Assembly (NCBI GenBank): GCA_049610565.1
Contig: JBMYZR010000002.1
Coordinates: 70,883-134,882, forward strand
From: UBA8752 sp049610565
Lineage (GTDB): Bacteria; Bacteroidota; Bacteroidia; Flavobacteriales_D; Sanyastnellaceae
Direction of reading: 5' to 3'
DNA: 64,000 nt
The notes under the pieces: generated by a model
The model's database searches: none
What the model was told of the DNA's origin: nothing
Seen by the model: only the letters and a program-made list of their open reading frames with translations
Made by a program: the position numbers and the translations under genes
In this document: positions 43,265-51,512 of the stretch, one piece after another
How the letters are laid out: the number at the start of each line of letters is the position of its first letter
How positions within the stretch are numbered: position 1 is the stretch's first letter

Positions 43265-45087
43265 CGCTTTCGGAGTTTCGAGAACGCATCAACGTCTTCC
43301 TGCACCCCCACCGGGACCGGGTCCTCTCGACCCTGAAGGCGGTCAATGTCCTGGTTTCCCTGTCCGCGTTCGGCTGTCTCGTGGCGTACTACGGATTCCC
43401 CCTGGAATCCGACACCGCGCACCGGCTCATCAGCGTCATCAAGACCAGCTTCGGGTTTTATGTCCTGCATTTCCTGATCCGGTGGTTCTTCGACTTCCAC
43501 CCCCTGCAGTTCCTGCGGCGCAATGCGTTTGAAGCCGGACTGATGGGCCTGCTGGTCATCGAGGGCATCAGCGACGTGCTGACCGGCAAGGTGTTCCTCG
43601 GGCGGGCACTGGACCCCCTCGGCATTGAATCCGTGGAGGACTGGACGGTCTGGCTGGTGCAGGCCTACTTCCTCGTCGTCGTGATCATGGAACTCTCCGA
43701 ACGGGCGCGCACCCTGCCACGCTTCCGGTTCCACCCCGCCACCCTCTTCATCAGCAGCTTCCTTTTCCTCATCCTCGGCGGAACCGGTTTGCTGATGCTG
43801 CCCGAAATGACGGCGAAGAGCGGCGGCATGGACTTTCTTGACGCATTGTTCACCTCGACAAGCGCCACCTGTGTGACCGGTCTCATGATCGAGGATGCCG
43901 AGACGTTCTTCACCCACAAGGGCCATGTGGTGCTGATGGTCCTGATCAAGCTCGGCGGCCTGAACATCATCGCCTTCGGGTCGCTGTTGGCCCTCCTCGC
44001 CCGCTTTGGGGTCGGTGTCCGCCAGCACGACGTCATCGAGGACTTCGTCAACAGGGGCAGCATCCTCGGCAGCCGCGGCACCCTGGGCCGGGTCATCCTG
44101 TGGAGCATCGGCATCGAAGTCCTCGGGGCCATCGCCCTTTTCCTGCTGTGGCCGGGCGGGCTGTTCGACACGACGGGCGACCGGCTGTTCAACAGCGTGT
44201 TCCTGTCCATCAGCGCCTTCAACAACGCCGGCATCTCGCTCTTCAGCGGCGGCCTGGCCGACCCGAGGGTGGCCGAGGCGTGGCTGGTCCATTGGGCCGT
44301 CACGCTGCTCGTCTTCTTTGGCGCGCTGGGCATGGTGGCCATCTTCGACCTGTTCTCCCGGGACGCCTTGCGGGAGCGCATGCGCAACCCTTGGCGCCAG
44401 ATCCGCTTTCCGACCAAGATTGCCCTGTACTGCTCCCTCGGCCTCGTCGGCTTCGGCGCCGTGGCCTACCTCCTGCTCGAGTCGGGCGCTGGCGGCACAC
44501 TGGACGGCATGGGCTGGACCGGGCGCATCACCACGGCGTTCTTCCAGAGTGCGACCCGCACGAGTGGATTCAATACGGTCGACATCGGGGCCATCGGCAC
44601 GCCCATGCTCTTCCTGCTGACCGTCCTGATGTTCATCGGGGCCTCGAGCTCTTCCACGGGAGGCGGCATCAAGACGAGCACGTTCGCCGTGGTCTTCGCC
44701 GACCTCATCGGCACCATCCGCGGCCTCCAGCACCCCCACCTGTTCAAGCGGACCATTGGCAAGACCCTCCGCAGCCGTGCCTGGGGCATCCTGATGTTCT
44801 TCCTCTTGTTCAACCTCATCGGCACCTTCGCCCTGACGGTGACCGAGCCGCATCTCGTGAACCAGGACCGCGGATTCATGAACCTGCTGTTCGAGCAGGT
44901 CAGCGCACTTGGAACGGTGGGATTGAGCACCGGCATCACCGCCCAGATCAGCCCCATCGGCCGGGGAATCCTGATTGCCAGCATGATCATTGGCCGGGTC
45001 GGCACCCTGACGGTCGCCTTCGCCTTTGCCCGCTCGGTCGTGAGCCGGAACTACAAATACCCCGAAGGCCACACAATGGTGGGCTGA
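43261..45087 (+). CDS. trkH: TrkH/KtrB family potassium uptake protein
   Basis: A 608-residue membrane protein with the four pore repeats of the Trk/Ktr/HKT family: SATCVTGL, SAFNNAGI, SATRTSGFNTV and SALGTVGLSTG, each with the selectivity-filter glycine. About 150 residues with four hydrophobic helices precede the pore part, an extension seen in Bacteroidota members. The protein imports potassium at the inner membrane and needs a TrkA/KtrA partner, which is not encoded next to it here. It is translationally coupled to the heptose kinase gene. Confidence 0.92.
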   Translation: MTLSEFRERINVFLHPHRDRVLSTLKAVNVLVSLSAFGCLVAYYGFPLESDTAHRLISVIKTSFGFYVLHFLIRWFFDFHPLQFLRRNAFEAGLMGLLVIEGISDVLTGKVFLGRALDPLGIESVEDWTVWLVQAYFLVVVIMELSERARTLPRFRFHPATLFISSFLFLILGGTGLLMLPEMTAKSGGMDFLDALFTSTSATCVTGLMIEDAETFFTHKGHVVLMVLIKLGGLNIIAFGSLLALLARFGVGVRQHDVIEDFVNRGSILGSRGTLGRVILWSIGIEVLGAIALFLLWPGGLFDTTGDRLFNSVFLSISAFNNAGISLFSGGLADPRVAEAWLVHWAVTLLVFFGALGMVAIFDLFSRDALRERMRNPWRQIRFPTKIALYCSLGLVGFGAVAYLLLESGAGGTLDGMGWTGRITTAFFQSATRTSGFNTVDIGAIGTPMLFLLTVLMFIGASSSSTGGGIKTSTFAVVFADLIGTIRGLQHPHLFKRTIGKTLRSRAWGILMFFLLFNLIGTFALTVTEPHLVNQDRGFMNLLFEQVSALGTVGLSTGITAQISPIGRGILIASMIIGRVGTLTVAFAFARSVVSRNYKYPEGHTMVG

Positions 45088-45103
45088 TGCCGACCTTGCA
45101 CCC

Positions 45104-45835
45104 ATGGGAACCCCGATCACCCCGTATGACAGCGGTGACGCCAAGAAGGCGCAGGTCGCGCAGATGTTCGACAACATCGCGCACCGCTATGATTTCCTGA
45201 ACCACTTCTTCAGCCTCGGCATCGACAAGTTGTGGCGGCGGAAGGCCGTCCGCATGATGTTGTCCGAGAAGCCGAATGAGGTGCTCGACGTGGCCACGGG
45301 GACGGCGGATTTCGCCATCGAAGCGGCCCGCAAGGCACCCTCCCTCAACGTCGTGGGCGTGGACATTTCCGCGGGCATGCTCGACATCGGCCGGAAGAAA
45401 GTCAGCCGCGCGGGACAGGACGGACGTGTGGAGCTCGTCCTGGGAGATGGCGAATCCCTGCCCTTCGAGGACAACCGGTTTGACGCCTTCACCGTGGCCT
45501 TCGGGGTCCGCAACTTCGAAAACCTCACCGCCGGTCTGCGCGAAATGCAGCGCACGCTGAAGGCCGGTGGAAAGGGCTACATCCTGGAATTCTCCAAGCC
45601 CCGGATGTTCCCGATGAAACAGCTGTTCTGGCTGTATTTCCGCTACATCATGCCCACGCTCGGGAAGTGGTTCTCCAAGGACGCCTCAGCCTACACCTAC
45701 CTGCCGGAATCCGTCAAGATCTTCCCCGAAGGTGAGGGCCTGAAGCGCATTCTGCTCGATTGCGGCTTCAGCGGCTGCGACCTTCATCCGCTGACCGGTG
45801 GCATTGCCACGCTCTACGTGGTGGACAAGGCATGA
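45104..45835 (+). CDS. ubiE: Demethylmenaquinone methyltransferase (UbiE/MenG)
   Basis: A 243-residue SAM-dependent methyltransferase that makes menaquinone from demethylmenaquinone; Bacteroidota use menaquinone rather than ubiquinone. It has the family signature MFDNIAHRYDFLNHFFSLGIDKLWRR, motif I VLDVATGTADFAIEA, FAVTVAFG-like text as FTVAFGVRNFENL, and the second signature KAGGKGYILEFSKP. The end VKIFPEGEGLKRILLDCGF is also typical. The stop overlaps the aroA start. Confidence 0.95.
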   Translation: MGTPITPYDSGDAKKAQVAQMFDNIAHRYDFLNHFFSLGIDKLWRRKAVRMMLSEKPNEVLDVATGTADFAIEAARKAPSLNVVGVDISAGMLDIGRKKVSRAGQDGRVELVLGDGESLPFEDNRFDAFTVAFGVRNFENLTAGLREMQRTLKAGGKGYILEFSKPRMFPMKQLFWLYFRYIMPTLGKWFSKDASAYTYLPESVKIFPEGEGLKRILLDCGFSGCDLHPLTGGIATLYVVDKA

Positions 45836-47094
45836 ACCTCGTCGTCCACCCCTCCGCCCTCTCCGGCCGGCTGACCGCGCCCCCTTCCAAAAGCCACATG
45901 CAACGGCTCGTGGCGGCTGCGCTGCTCGCCCCAGGGGAAAGCTGGATCCGCAACCCGTCCGATGCGGCAGACTGCTGGGCCGCCCTCTCGGTGGCCGCTG
46001 GACTGGGCGCCGACATCGAGGTGGGATCCGATGCCATCCGCATCGAAGGCGGTCTGCGCCCCCGCACCGACGCCCTCGAGATTGGAGAAAGTGGCCTCGG
46101 CATCCGCATGTTCTCCTCGATCGCCGCCCTCCACGATGCCCCCCTGACCCTCGTCGCGGACGGAACGCTGCGTGAGCGACCGATGCACATGGTGTCAGAC
46201 GCGCTCACCCCAGCCGGGGTGGACATCCAACTCGTCGACGGCCATGCCCCCGTCACCTTGAAGGGTCCGCTGCGCGGAGGTGAATTCCACCTCGATGGCG
46301 GCCTCTCGAGCCAATTCCTGACCGGCCTCCTGATGGCCTTGCCCGCCGCCGAGGGAGACAGCGTGGTCCATGTCAAAGACTTGAAGAGCCGCCCCTACGT
46401 GGACATGACCATGGACGTCATGCAAAGCGCCGGGATCAGCCTGCGCCACGAGGAGTACGCACAGTTCCACGTGCCGGGAGGACAGGCCTATGTGCCGTTT
46501 GACCAGACGGTGGCCGGGGATTGGAGTGCAGGCGCCTTCCAGCTGGTGATCGCCGCGTTGACCGGCGACCCCTTCGTCGAGGTCGACGGACTGGGCAACA
46601 CGCCCACGCAGGCCGATCAGGCCGTGACCGGCGCGTTGCTCTTGAGCGGCGCCAAGCTGATGAGGACGGAGACGGGCATCCGGGTGGACCGCGGGCGCCG
46701 GAAAGGGTTCCGCTTCGACGCCACCCATTGTCCCGACCTCTTCCCCCCGCTCGCGGCCTATGCGGCCTTCTGCAAGGGGCCGACGACCCTCACCGGGCTG
46801 AACCGCCTGCAACACAAGGAAAGCGACCGGGGCGAAGCGATTGCCACGGAATTCGGCAAGGCCGGCATCCGGGTCGAACTGAACCCCGAAGAGGACAGCA
46901 TGGTCATCCACCCAGGACCGGTCCAGTCCGCCACGCTCGATGGCCGGGGCGACCACCGGATGGTCATGGCTGCCGCAGTGCTGGGGCTCGCAGGAGCGCC
47001 CATCGAAATCGAGGGCATTGAAGCCGTGGAGAAGAGCTACCCGGCTTTCTTCGACGACCTGTCGGAAGTTGGTGCCACCTTCGGTCGAGCCTGA
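45832..47094 (+). CDS. aroA: 3-phosphoshikimate 1-carboxyvinyltransferase (EPSP synthase)
   Basis: AroA joins phosphoenolpyruvate to shikimate-3-phosphate, the step before AroC (6010-7101). The 420-residue protein has APPSKSHMQRLVAAALLA (substrate-binding Lys-Ser), the GESGLGIRMFSSIAAL segment, in place of the usual GNAGTAMR, LSSQFLTGLLMALP, the ATHCPDLFPPLAAYA segment with the catalytic Asp, LQHKESDRGEAI, and the DGRGDHRMVMAAAVLG C-terminal motif. The altered GES-GLGIRMF loop may matter for glyphosate sensitivity, but that is only an inference. It is cytoplasmic. Its ATG overlaps the ubiE stop. Confidence 0.94.
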   Translation: MNLVVHPSALSGRLTAPPSKSHMQRLVAAALLAPGESWIRNPSDAADCWAALSVAAGLGADIEVGSDAIRIEGGLRPRTDALEIGESGLGIRMFSSIAALHDAPLTLVADGTLRERPMHMVSDALTPAGVDIQLVDGHAPVTLKGPLRGGEFHLDGGLSSQFLTGLLMALPAAEGDSVVHVKDLKSRPYVDMTMDVMQSAGISLRHEEYAQFHVPGGQAYVPFDQTVAGDWSAGAFQLVIAALTGDPFVEVDGLGNTPTQADQAVTGALLLSGAKLMRTETGIRVDRGRRKGFRFDATHCPDLFPPLAAYAAFCKGPTTLTGLNRLQHKESDRGEAIATEFGKAGIRVELNPEEDSMVIHPGPVQSATLDGRGDHRMVMAAAVLGLAGAPIEIEGIEAVEKSYPAFFDDLSEVGATFGRA

Positions 47095-47128
47095 CCCTCC
47101 CGAACCGAACTTGGGGCGTCCCTTCGGC

Positions 47129-47986
47129 ATGGCTTCCCTCCGCACCTCCGCCCTGACCCCATTGACCCAATTCCTCGGTGCCATCCGCGCCTGGTTCGGG
47201 GCCTTCGGCTACATGCGCCGCCAAGGGCTGAATGTCTACCACCTCGCCGGCCCCGTGGCCATCGCCGCCATCAGCCTGGCCGGTGTCGGCCTGACGGGCA
47301 TGCTCTCCGAGCGAATCAAGGAGGTCCTTCTCCTGGGGTTGGACGCGATCGGATTGAACCCCGGTGACCTCGGCGCCTCTCCCGACGCGTGGTGGACCGA
47401 CGCCTACCTCTGGGGTGCTTCCCAACTCGACTGGATGCTCGAATGGGGCGTGGCCCTGCTCGTGCTGTGGCTCAAGGTCAAGCTGACCAAATACCTGCTG
47501 CTGACCCTGATGGCCCCGGTCATGAGCGCCCTTGCCGGCTCCGTGCGGAAGCGGGAAATCGGATCGGCACCGCCCTTCAGCGCTGGCCAACTGCTCCGCG
47601 ATGTCCTCCGTGGCGTCCGAACCTCGTCGGTCCTGTTGCTCGCCGAACTGGGCCTGTCCCTCTCGCTCGCCCTCTCCGGCCTCCTGTTGACCGTGTTCGC
47701 TGCCCCGCTCGCCATCCTGCTCTCCCCGGCCCTGCTGGTGGGCAGTTGGATGGTCGGCGCCTACTTCTACGGAGCGGCCGTCTTTGACGCGGTCTACGAG
47801 CAGGACGGCCTCGATTGGCGCACCTCCATCCGGCGCGGCTGGTCTGAGCGCGCCCGGCTCCTCGGCATTGGCGCCGTGTTCTCCGCCCTCCTCGCCGTTC
47901 CCTTCGTCGGGGTGTTCCTCGCCGCCTTCCTCGGCCCCATGCCCTGCACCACCGCGGCCGCCCGTTTGACCCATTCTGCCTCATGA
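47129..47986 (+). CDS. EI24/CysZ-like membrane protein
   Basis: A 285-residue inner-membrane protein with about four to six hydrophobic stretches (YHLAGPVAIAAISLAGVGLTG, LEWGVALLVLWLKV, LLLTLMAPVMSALAG, AELGLSLSLALSGLLLTVFAAP, and a C-terminal VFSALLAVPFVGVFLAAF). The plan, together with the KLTKYLLLTLMAPVMS region and the SRRRGWSERA-like cytoplasmic loop, matches the EI24 domain family that includes the sulfate permease CysZ. Its function in Bacteroidota is not known. Thirty-four bases separate it from aroA and its stop overlaps the Mpl start (ATGA). Confidence 0.75.
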   Translation: MASLRTSALTPLTQFLGAIRAWFGAFGYMRRQGLNVYHLAGPVAIAAISLAGVGLTGMLSERIKEVLLLGLDAIGLNPGDLGASPDAWWTDAYLWGASQLDWMLEWGVALLVLWLKVKLTKYLLLTLMAPVMSALAGSVRKREIGSAPPFSAGQLLRDVLRGVRTSSVLLLAELGLSLSLALSGLLLTVFAAPLAILLSPALLVGSWMVGAYFYGAAVFDAVYEQDGLDWRTSIRRGWSERARLLGIGAVFSALLAVPFVGVFLAAFLGPMPCTTAAARLTHSAS

Positions 47987-49359
47987 ACGTCCACTTCATC
48001 GCCATCGGGGGTGCTGCCATGCACAACCTCGCCCTCGCCCTGCACCACCAGGGCCACACCGTCACAGGGTCGGACGACGCCATTCACGACCCGAGCCGAA
48101 GCCGCCTGGCCGCCGCTGGACTCCTCCCCGAGGAGATGGGGTGGCACCCAGAGCGTCTGCACGCCGACATCGACACCGTCATCCTGGGCATGCACGCCCA
48201 CCCGGACAACCCTGAGCTCGCCCGCGCCCTCGAGCTCGGGCTGAACGTCGTCAGCTACCCGGAATACCTCTACTACGCCGCCCAGGACAAGCAACGCGTG
48301 GTCGTTGGAGGCAGCCACGGCAAGACCTCCATCACCGCCATGCTGCTTCACGTCCTGCATCGCCTGGGCCGGACACCCGACTTCATGGTGGGCGCCCAGC
48401 TCACCGGCTTCGATCGCATGGTGAGCCTCACCGACGCGCCGGACATGCTGCTCGAAGGGGACGAATACCTCAGCTCCCCGGTTGACCGGACCCCAAAGTT
48501 CCATTGGTATCGGCCCCATTTGACCATCCTCACGGGCGTCGCCTGGGACCACATCAACGTGTTCCCGGACCCGGACATCTACCGCGAACAATTCTGCGAA
48601 TACCTGCGCCGGGTCGAGCCCGACGGAACCGTGGTCTGGTGCGCGGAAGACGAGGAGCTCAAGCGGGCCGTGGACGCCGTGGCGCCCGAGCGGCCCGACA
48701 TCCACTGGGTGCCCTACGGCACGCCGGACTTCACCATGGCCGACGGGACCCTCGAGATTCACATGGAAGGCCGGAGCACCCCGCTGCAGCTGGTGGGAAC
48801 GCACAATGCGCTGAACCTCGCCGGCGCCCTGAAACTCGCCGAAGCGTGGGGCGTGGCCCCTGCGGATTTCCTCGACGCCGTCCAGGACTTCAAGGGCGCG
48901 GCCGGGCGCCTGGAACGCGTTCTCGACGACCCTGCCCGGCGCTGCACGGTCTTCCGGGATTTCGCCCACGCCCCCTCCAAGGTCATGGCGACCACCCGGT
49001 CCGTCCGGGACCAGTTCGGAGACCGCAAACTCGTGGCCGTGCTGGAGCTGCACACCTTTTCGAGCCTCAACCCGGACTTCCTGCCGACCTACGCGGGGGC
49101 CTTGGACGCCGCGGACGAAGGCTGGGTCTGCTATTCGCCGTCGGTGTTGGAACACAAGCGCCTGCCGCCACTCGACGTGGACACGGTGCGCGCGGCCTTT
49201 CAGCGGGAGGACCTTCACGTGGTCGATGACCACACGGCCCTGACGGATGCGGTGCGAGGCACCGCTGGGGCGGGCACTGTGTTCCTTCTGATGAGCTCCG
49301 GACGCTTCGGTGGACTCGACCTCACCGGCACCATCGAAACGGCCTTGGCGGCCTCCTGA
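47983..49359 (+). CDS. mpl: UDP-N-acetylmuramate:tripeptide ligase-like protein (Mpl/MurC family)
   Basis: A 458-residue Mur ligase. The N-terminal domain begins VHFIAIGGAAMHNLALALHHQGHTVTGSDD, the central ATPase P-loop is VVVGGSHGKTSITAML, followed by MLLEGDEYLSSPVDRTPKFHWYRPHLTILTGVAWDHINVF and the C-terminal DFAHAPSKVMATTRSVRDQF segment. The form and length fit Mpl, which attaches recycled murein tripeptide to UDP-MurNAc, rather than MurC. It is cytoplasmic and takes part in peptidoglycan recycling. Its stop lies 3 bases from the stop of the convergent ZIP gene. Confidence 0.87.
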   Translation: MNVHFIAIGGAAMHNLALALHHQGHTVTGSDDAIHDPSRSRLAAAGLLPEEMGWHPERLHADIDTVILGMHAHPDNPELARALELGLNVVSYPEYLYYAAQDKQRVVVGGSHGKTSITAMLLHVLHRLGRTPDFMVGAQLTGFDRMVSLTDAPDMLLEGDEYLSSPVDRTPKFHWYRPHLTILTGVAWDHINVFPDPDIYREQFCEYLRRVEPDGTVVWCAEDEELKRAVDAVAPERPDIHWVPYGTPDFTMADGTLEIHMEGRSTPLQLVGTHNALNLAGALKLAEAWGVAPADFLDAVQDFKGAAGRLERVLDDPARRCTVFRDFAHAPSKVMATTRSVRDQFGDRKLVAVLELHTFSSLNPDFLPTYAGALDAADEGWVCYSPSVLEHKRLPPLDVDTVRAAFQREDLHVVDDHTALTDAVRGTAGAGTVFLLMSSGRFGGLDLTGTIETALAAS

Positions 49360-49362
49360 GGG

Positions 49363-50184
49363 TCACCCCAACACCACGTCGAGCACCATCATCAGCACGA
49401 AGCCGAGGATGAAGCCGAGGGTGGCCACATCGGTGTACCGGTCCCGCTGGGTTTCCGGGATCACCTCCTCCACGACCACATAGATCATCGCACCGGCGGC
49501 AAAGGCCAACGCATAGGGCAGCATCGGCTCGATGGTCAACACGGCCACCGCCCCCACCACACCGGCCACCGGCTCCACGATGGCGCTCAGCTGGCCGAAC
49601 CAGAAGGAGCGCTTCCGGGACACCCCCTGACGGCGCAGGGGCATGCTCACGGCGATGCCCTCCGGGAAATTCTGGATGCCAATGCCGAGCGCCAGCGCAA
49701 TCGCTCCACCGATGGTCGCCCCTTCGAGGCCAGCTGCAGCCCCGCCGAACAGCACCCCCACAGCCAGCCCCTCGGGAATGTTGTGCAGCGTGATGGCCAT
49801 GACGAGCAGTGTGGTGCGGTGCCAATCGGTCTTGGGCCCTTCCGCCTCCTTCTCGTCGAAGTTGATGTGGAGGTGGGGCGTCAGCTTGTCCAACGCGAAG
49901 AGAAACAGCGCCCCGACAATGAATCCGATGGCCGCCGGCATCACACTGGCCATGCCCTCGCCCCCCGCCATGTCGATCGCCGGAATCAACAGGCCGAAAC
50001 AGCTTGCGGCCACCATCACCCCGCCGGTGAAGCCCAGCATGCCGTCCAACAGACGGCGGTGAAGCTCCTTGAAGAAGAAGACCAGGGAAGCCCCAGCTGC
50101 CGTCATCAGCCAGGTGAACAAGGTGGCGATCAGAGCGGCCAGCACAGGCCCTGAATCCAGGAGAAAGCGTTCGATTCCGTTCAC
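49363..50184 (-). CDS. ZIP family metal transporter
   Basis: A 273-residue transporter with eight hydrophobic helices. The GGVMVAASCFGLLIPAIDMA helix and the HNIPEGLAVGVLFG motif of the fourth transmembrane segment (His-Asn-x-Pro-Glu-Gly) are diagnostic; the NFPEGIAVSMPL helix carries the second metal site. A His-containing loop, LTPHLHINFDEKEAEG, lies between helices 3 and 4. The protein should import zinc, iron or manganese at the inner membrane. It follows the DtxR/MntR regulator gene by 12 bases on the same strand, so metal-dependent control is likely. Confidence 0.92.
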   Translation of the reverse strand: MNGIERFLLDSGPVLAALIATLFTWLMTAAGASLVFFFKELHRRLLDGMLGFTGGVMVAASCFGLLIPAIDMAGGEGMASVMPAAIGFIVGALFLFALDKLTPHLHINFDEKEAEGPKTDWHRTTLLVMAITLHNIPEGLAVGVLFGGAAAGLEGATIGGAIALALGIGIQNFPEGIAVSMPLRRQGVSRKRSFWFGQLSAIVEPVAGVVGAVAVLTIEPMLPYALAFAAGAMIYVVVEEVIPETQRDRYTDVATLGFILGFVLMMVLDVVLG

Positions 50185-50196
50185 GTTGTCGTCAGG

Positions 50197-50907
50197 TTAT
50201 GCAGGGTCGTCAGGGTCGGGGAACACAATGACCGGCTCGGGGTTGCTCTGGTCGACCCACAGCCGGGAAGCCACCGAAGGCGAGAGGGTCTGGACGTCTC
50301 CCGTGCTGGAGAATTGCACCTCTGCACTGCCATCAAACGCATGGCGGGCCTGAAGGGTCATCCGGGTACCGAGGGCGATGCCGAGCACACCCAAATGGCG
50401 CAAAAAGGCGTCACGTCCGTCCACCACCCCCACCACGACGAGCTCCAGTCCTTTCGGGGCTTCAGAGAGCAACGTGCGCGCCGCGACGGACCGGAATCGC
50501 CCATTGGGCCCGGGAATGGCGTCACCGTGGGGGTCGAGCTTGGGAAATCCGAGAAAGGCATCCAGCCGGTTGGTCAGGTCTCGGCTGTTGATGTGTTCCA
50601 GCTCTTCGGCGATCTCGTGCACCTCGTCCCAATCAAAACCGAGGTGATCGACGAGGAAGCATTCCCAGAGCCTGTGACGGCGCAGAATGTCCATGGCAAT
50701 GCGCTTCCCCTCGTCCGTCAGCCGGACCCCGTGGTAGCGCTTGTGCTCCACCCACTGGCGCTCACCGAGCCGCTTGAGCATCGCCGAGGTGCTCGCCGGC
50801 GTGGCCTTGACCCGGGCCGCCAATTCCGTGGTGCTCACCTGCTCCACCCCCTCCTCATGGAGATAGAGGATGGCCTTCAGGTAATTCTCGACGGACACGG
50901 TCGGCAT
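50197..50907 (-). CDS. DtxR/MntR family metal-dependent transcriptional regulator
   Basis: A 236-residue repressor. Residues about 1-70 form the winged helix (VENYLKAILYLHEEGVEQVSTTELAARVKATPASTSAMLKRL, split by the recognition helix), followed by the dimerization region with the metal-binding residues in RRHRLWECFLVDHLGFDWDEVHEIAEELEHINSRDLTNRL, and a C-terminal FeoA/SH3-like domain. MntR of manganese control and iron-type IdeR are both possible; the Cys-containing ECFLVDHLG pattern does not settle which metal. The operator at 50938-50953 and its downstream ZIP transporter point to autoregulated metal homeostasis. Confidence 0.9.
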   Translation of the reverse strand: MPTVSVENYLKAILYLHEEGVEQVSTTELAARVKATPASTSAMLKRLGERQWVEHKRYHGVRLTDEGKRIAMDILRRHRLWECFLVDHLGFDWDEVHEIAEELEHINSRDLTNRLDAFLGFPKLDPHGDAIPGPNGRFRSVAARTLLSEAPKGLELVVVGVVDGRDAFLRHLGVLGIALGTRMTLQARHAFDGSAEVQFSSTGDVQTLSPSVASRLWVDQSNPEPVIVFPDPDDPA

Positions 50908-50911
50908 GGGA

Positions 50912-50919
50912 CAAAATTA
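50912..50919 (-). promoter_or_regulatory. -7 promoter box of the DtxR/MntR-ZIP operon
   Basis: TAATTTTG on the minus strand matches TAnnTTTG exactly and ends 4 bases before the regulator ATG. Confidence 0.68.
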
Positions 50920-50937
50920 GACAGGTTCAATCTCATT

Positions 50938-50953
50938 TTTAGCCATGACTAAA
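50938..50953. promoter_or_regulatory. Probable DtxR/MntR operator
   Basis: The 16-base inverted repeat TTTAGCCATGACTAAA is symmetric at 14 of 16 positions. It lies 18 bases upstream of the -7 box of the DtxR/MntR gene, where it would cover the -33 region. A further half-like TTTTAGTC occurs at 51004-51011 beside the divergent sixA start. The surrounding spacer (50908-51013) is markedly AT-richer than the genes. Confidence 0.7.
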
Positions 50954-51013
50954 CTTTTCATTTGACTCTTTTGATTTTCTTTTGAGCCAAGCAAACAGTC
51001 ACATTTTAGTCTT

Positions 51014-51502
51014 ATGCAACTCGTGTTGATGCGCCATGGCAAGGCGGAAAACGGCCAAATGGGCCAGCGCGACCACGACCGTGCACTCGCCACACGGGGG
51101 GTGCTCAATGCCGCAGACCAAGCGCGGGAGTTCCGCCCCGCAGCCGGGGATGGCATGATCGTGAGCGACGCCCTGCGAACCCGCCAGACTGCTGACACCT
51201 TGTTCAGTGCCTGGTCCGACCTCGGGGAAGCGGACCTTCCAGAGAGGCGGGACACCCCACGGGGCTACCTGGCCACCGCCAGCCAATGGCTCGACCTGAT
51301 GGCGATGGAGACCACCCCGAAGCGACTGTGGATCATCGGCCACAACCCGGGCATCAGCGCGCTGGTCACGGAATTGACGGGCGACTACATCGGCATGACC
51401 ACCGCCGACATCGTGACGATCGACCTGGCCATCGACCAGTGGTCCGACATCCGGCCGGGATGCGGATCGGTCCTGCGTCACCGCACCGGACGCGGCGCTT
51501 AA
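51014..51502 (+). CDS. sixA: SixA-type phosphohistidine phosphatase
   Basis: A 162-residue member of the histidine phosphatase superfamily. The RHG motif is present as LVLMRHGKAENG, the DHDRALATRG segment gives the second arginine region, the conserved SDALRTRQTADTL follows, and the second catalytic histidine lies in WIIGHNPGISALV. Small size and these features fit SixA, which dephosphorylates histidine on phosphotransfer proteins. It is cytoplasmic. The gene shares its upstream region with the DtxR/MntR operator on the other side. Confidence 0.87.
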   Translation: MQLVLMRHGKAENGQMGQRDHDRALATRGVLNAADQAREFRPAAGDGMIVSDALRTRQTADTLFSAWSDLGEADLPERRDTPRGYLATASQWLDLMAMETTPKRLWIIGHNPGISALVTELTGDYIGMTTADIVTIDLAIDQWSDIRPGCGSVLRHRTGRGA

Positions 51503-51507
51503 CTTCC
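51500..51507 (+). promoter_or_regulatory. Possible -7 box of the AI-2E family gene
   Basis: TAACTTCC, two steps from consensus, ends 5 bases before the ATG at 51513 and overlaps the sixA stop codon. Confidence 0.25.
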
Positions 51508-51512
51508 CGCCC

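Noticed and set aside
43213..45177. Open minus-strand frame of about 650 codons opposite trkH
   Set aside because: It is Glu/Gln/Ala/His rich, lacks motifs and lies fully across trkH, whose pore motifs are clear.
46940..47128. EI24-like gene beginning further upstream within aroA
   Set aside because: The longer frame overlaps aroA and gives no family-like sequence; the ATG at 47129 leads into the membrane protein.
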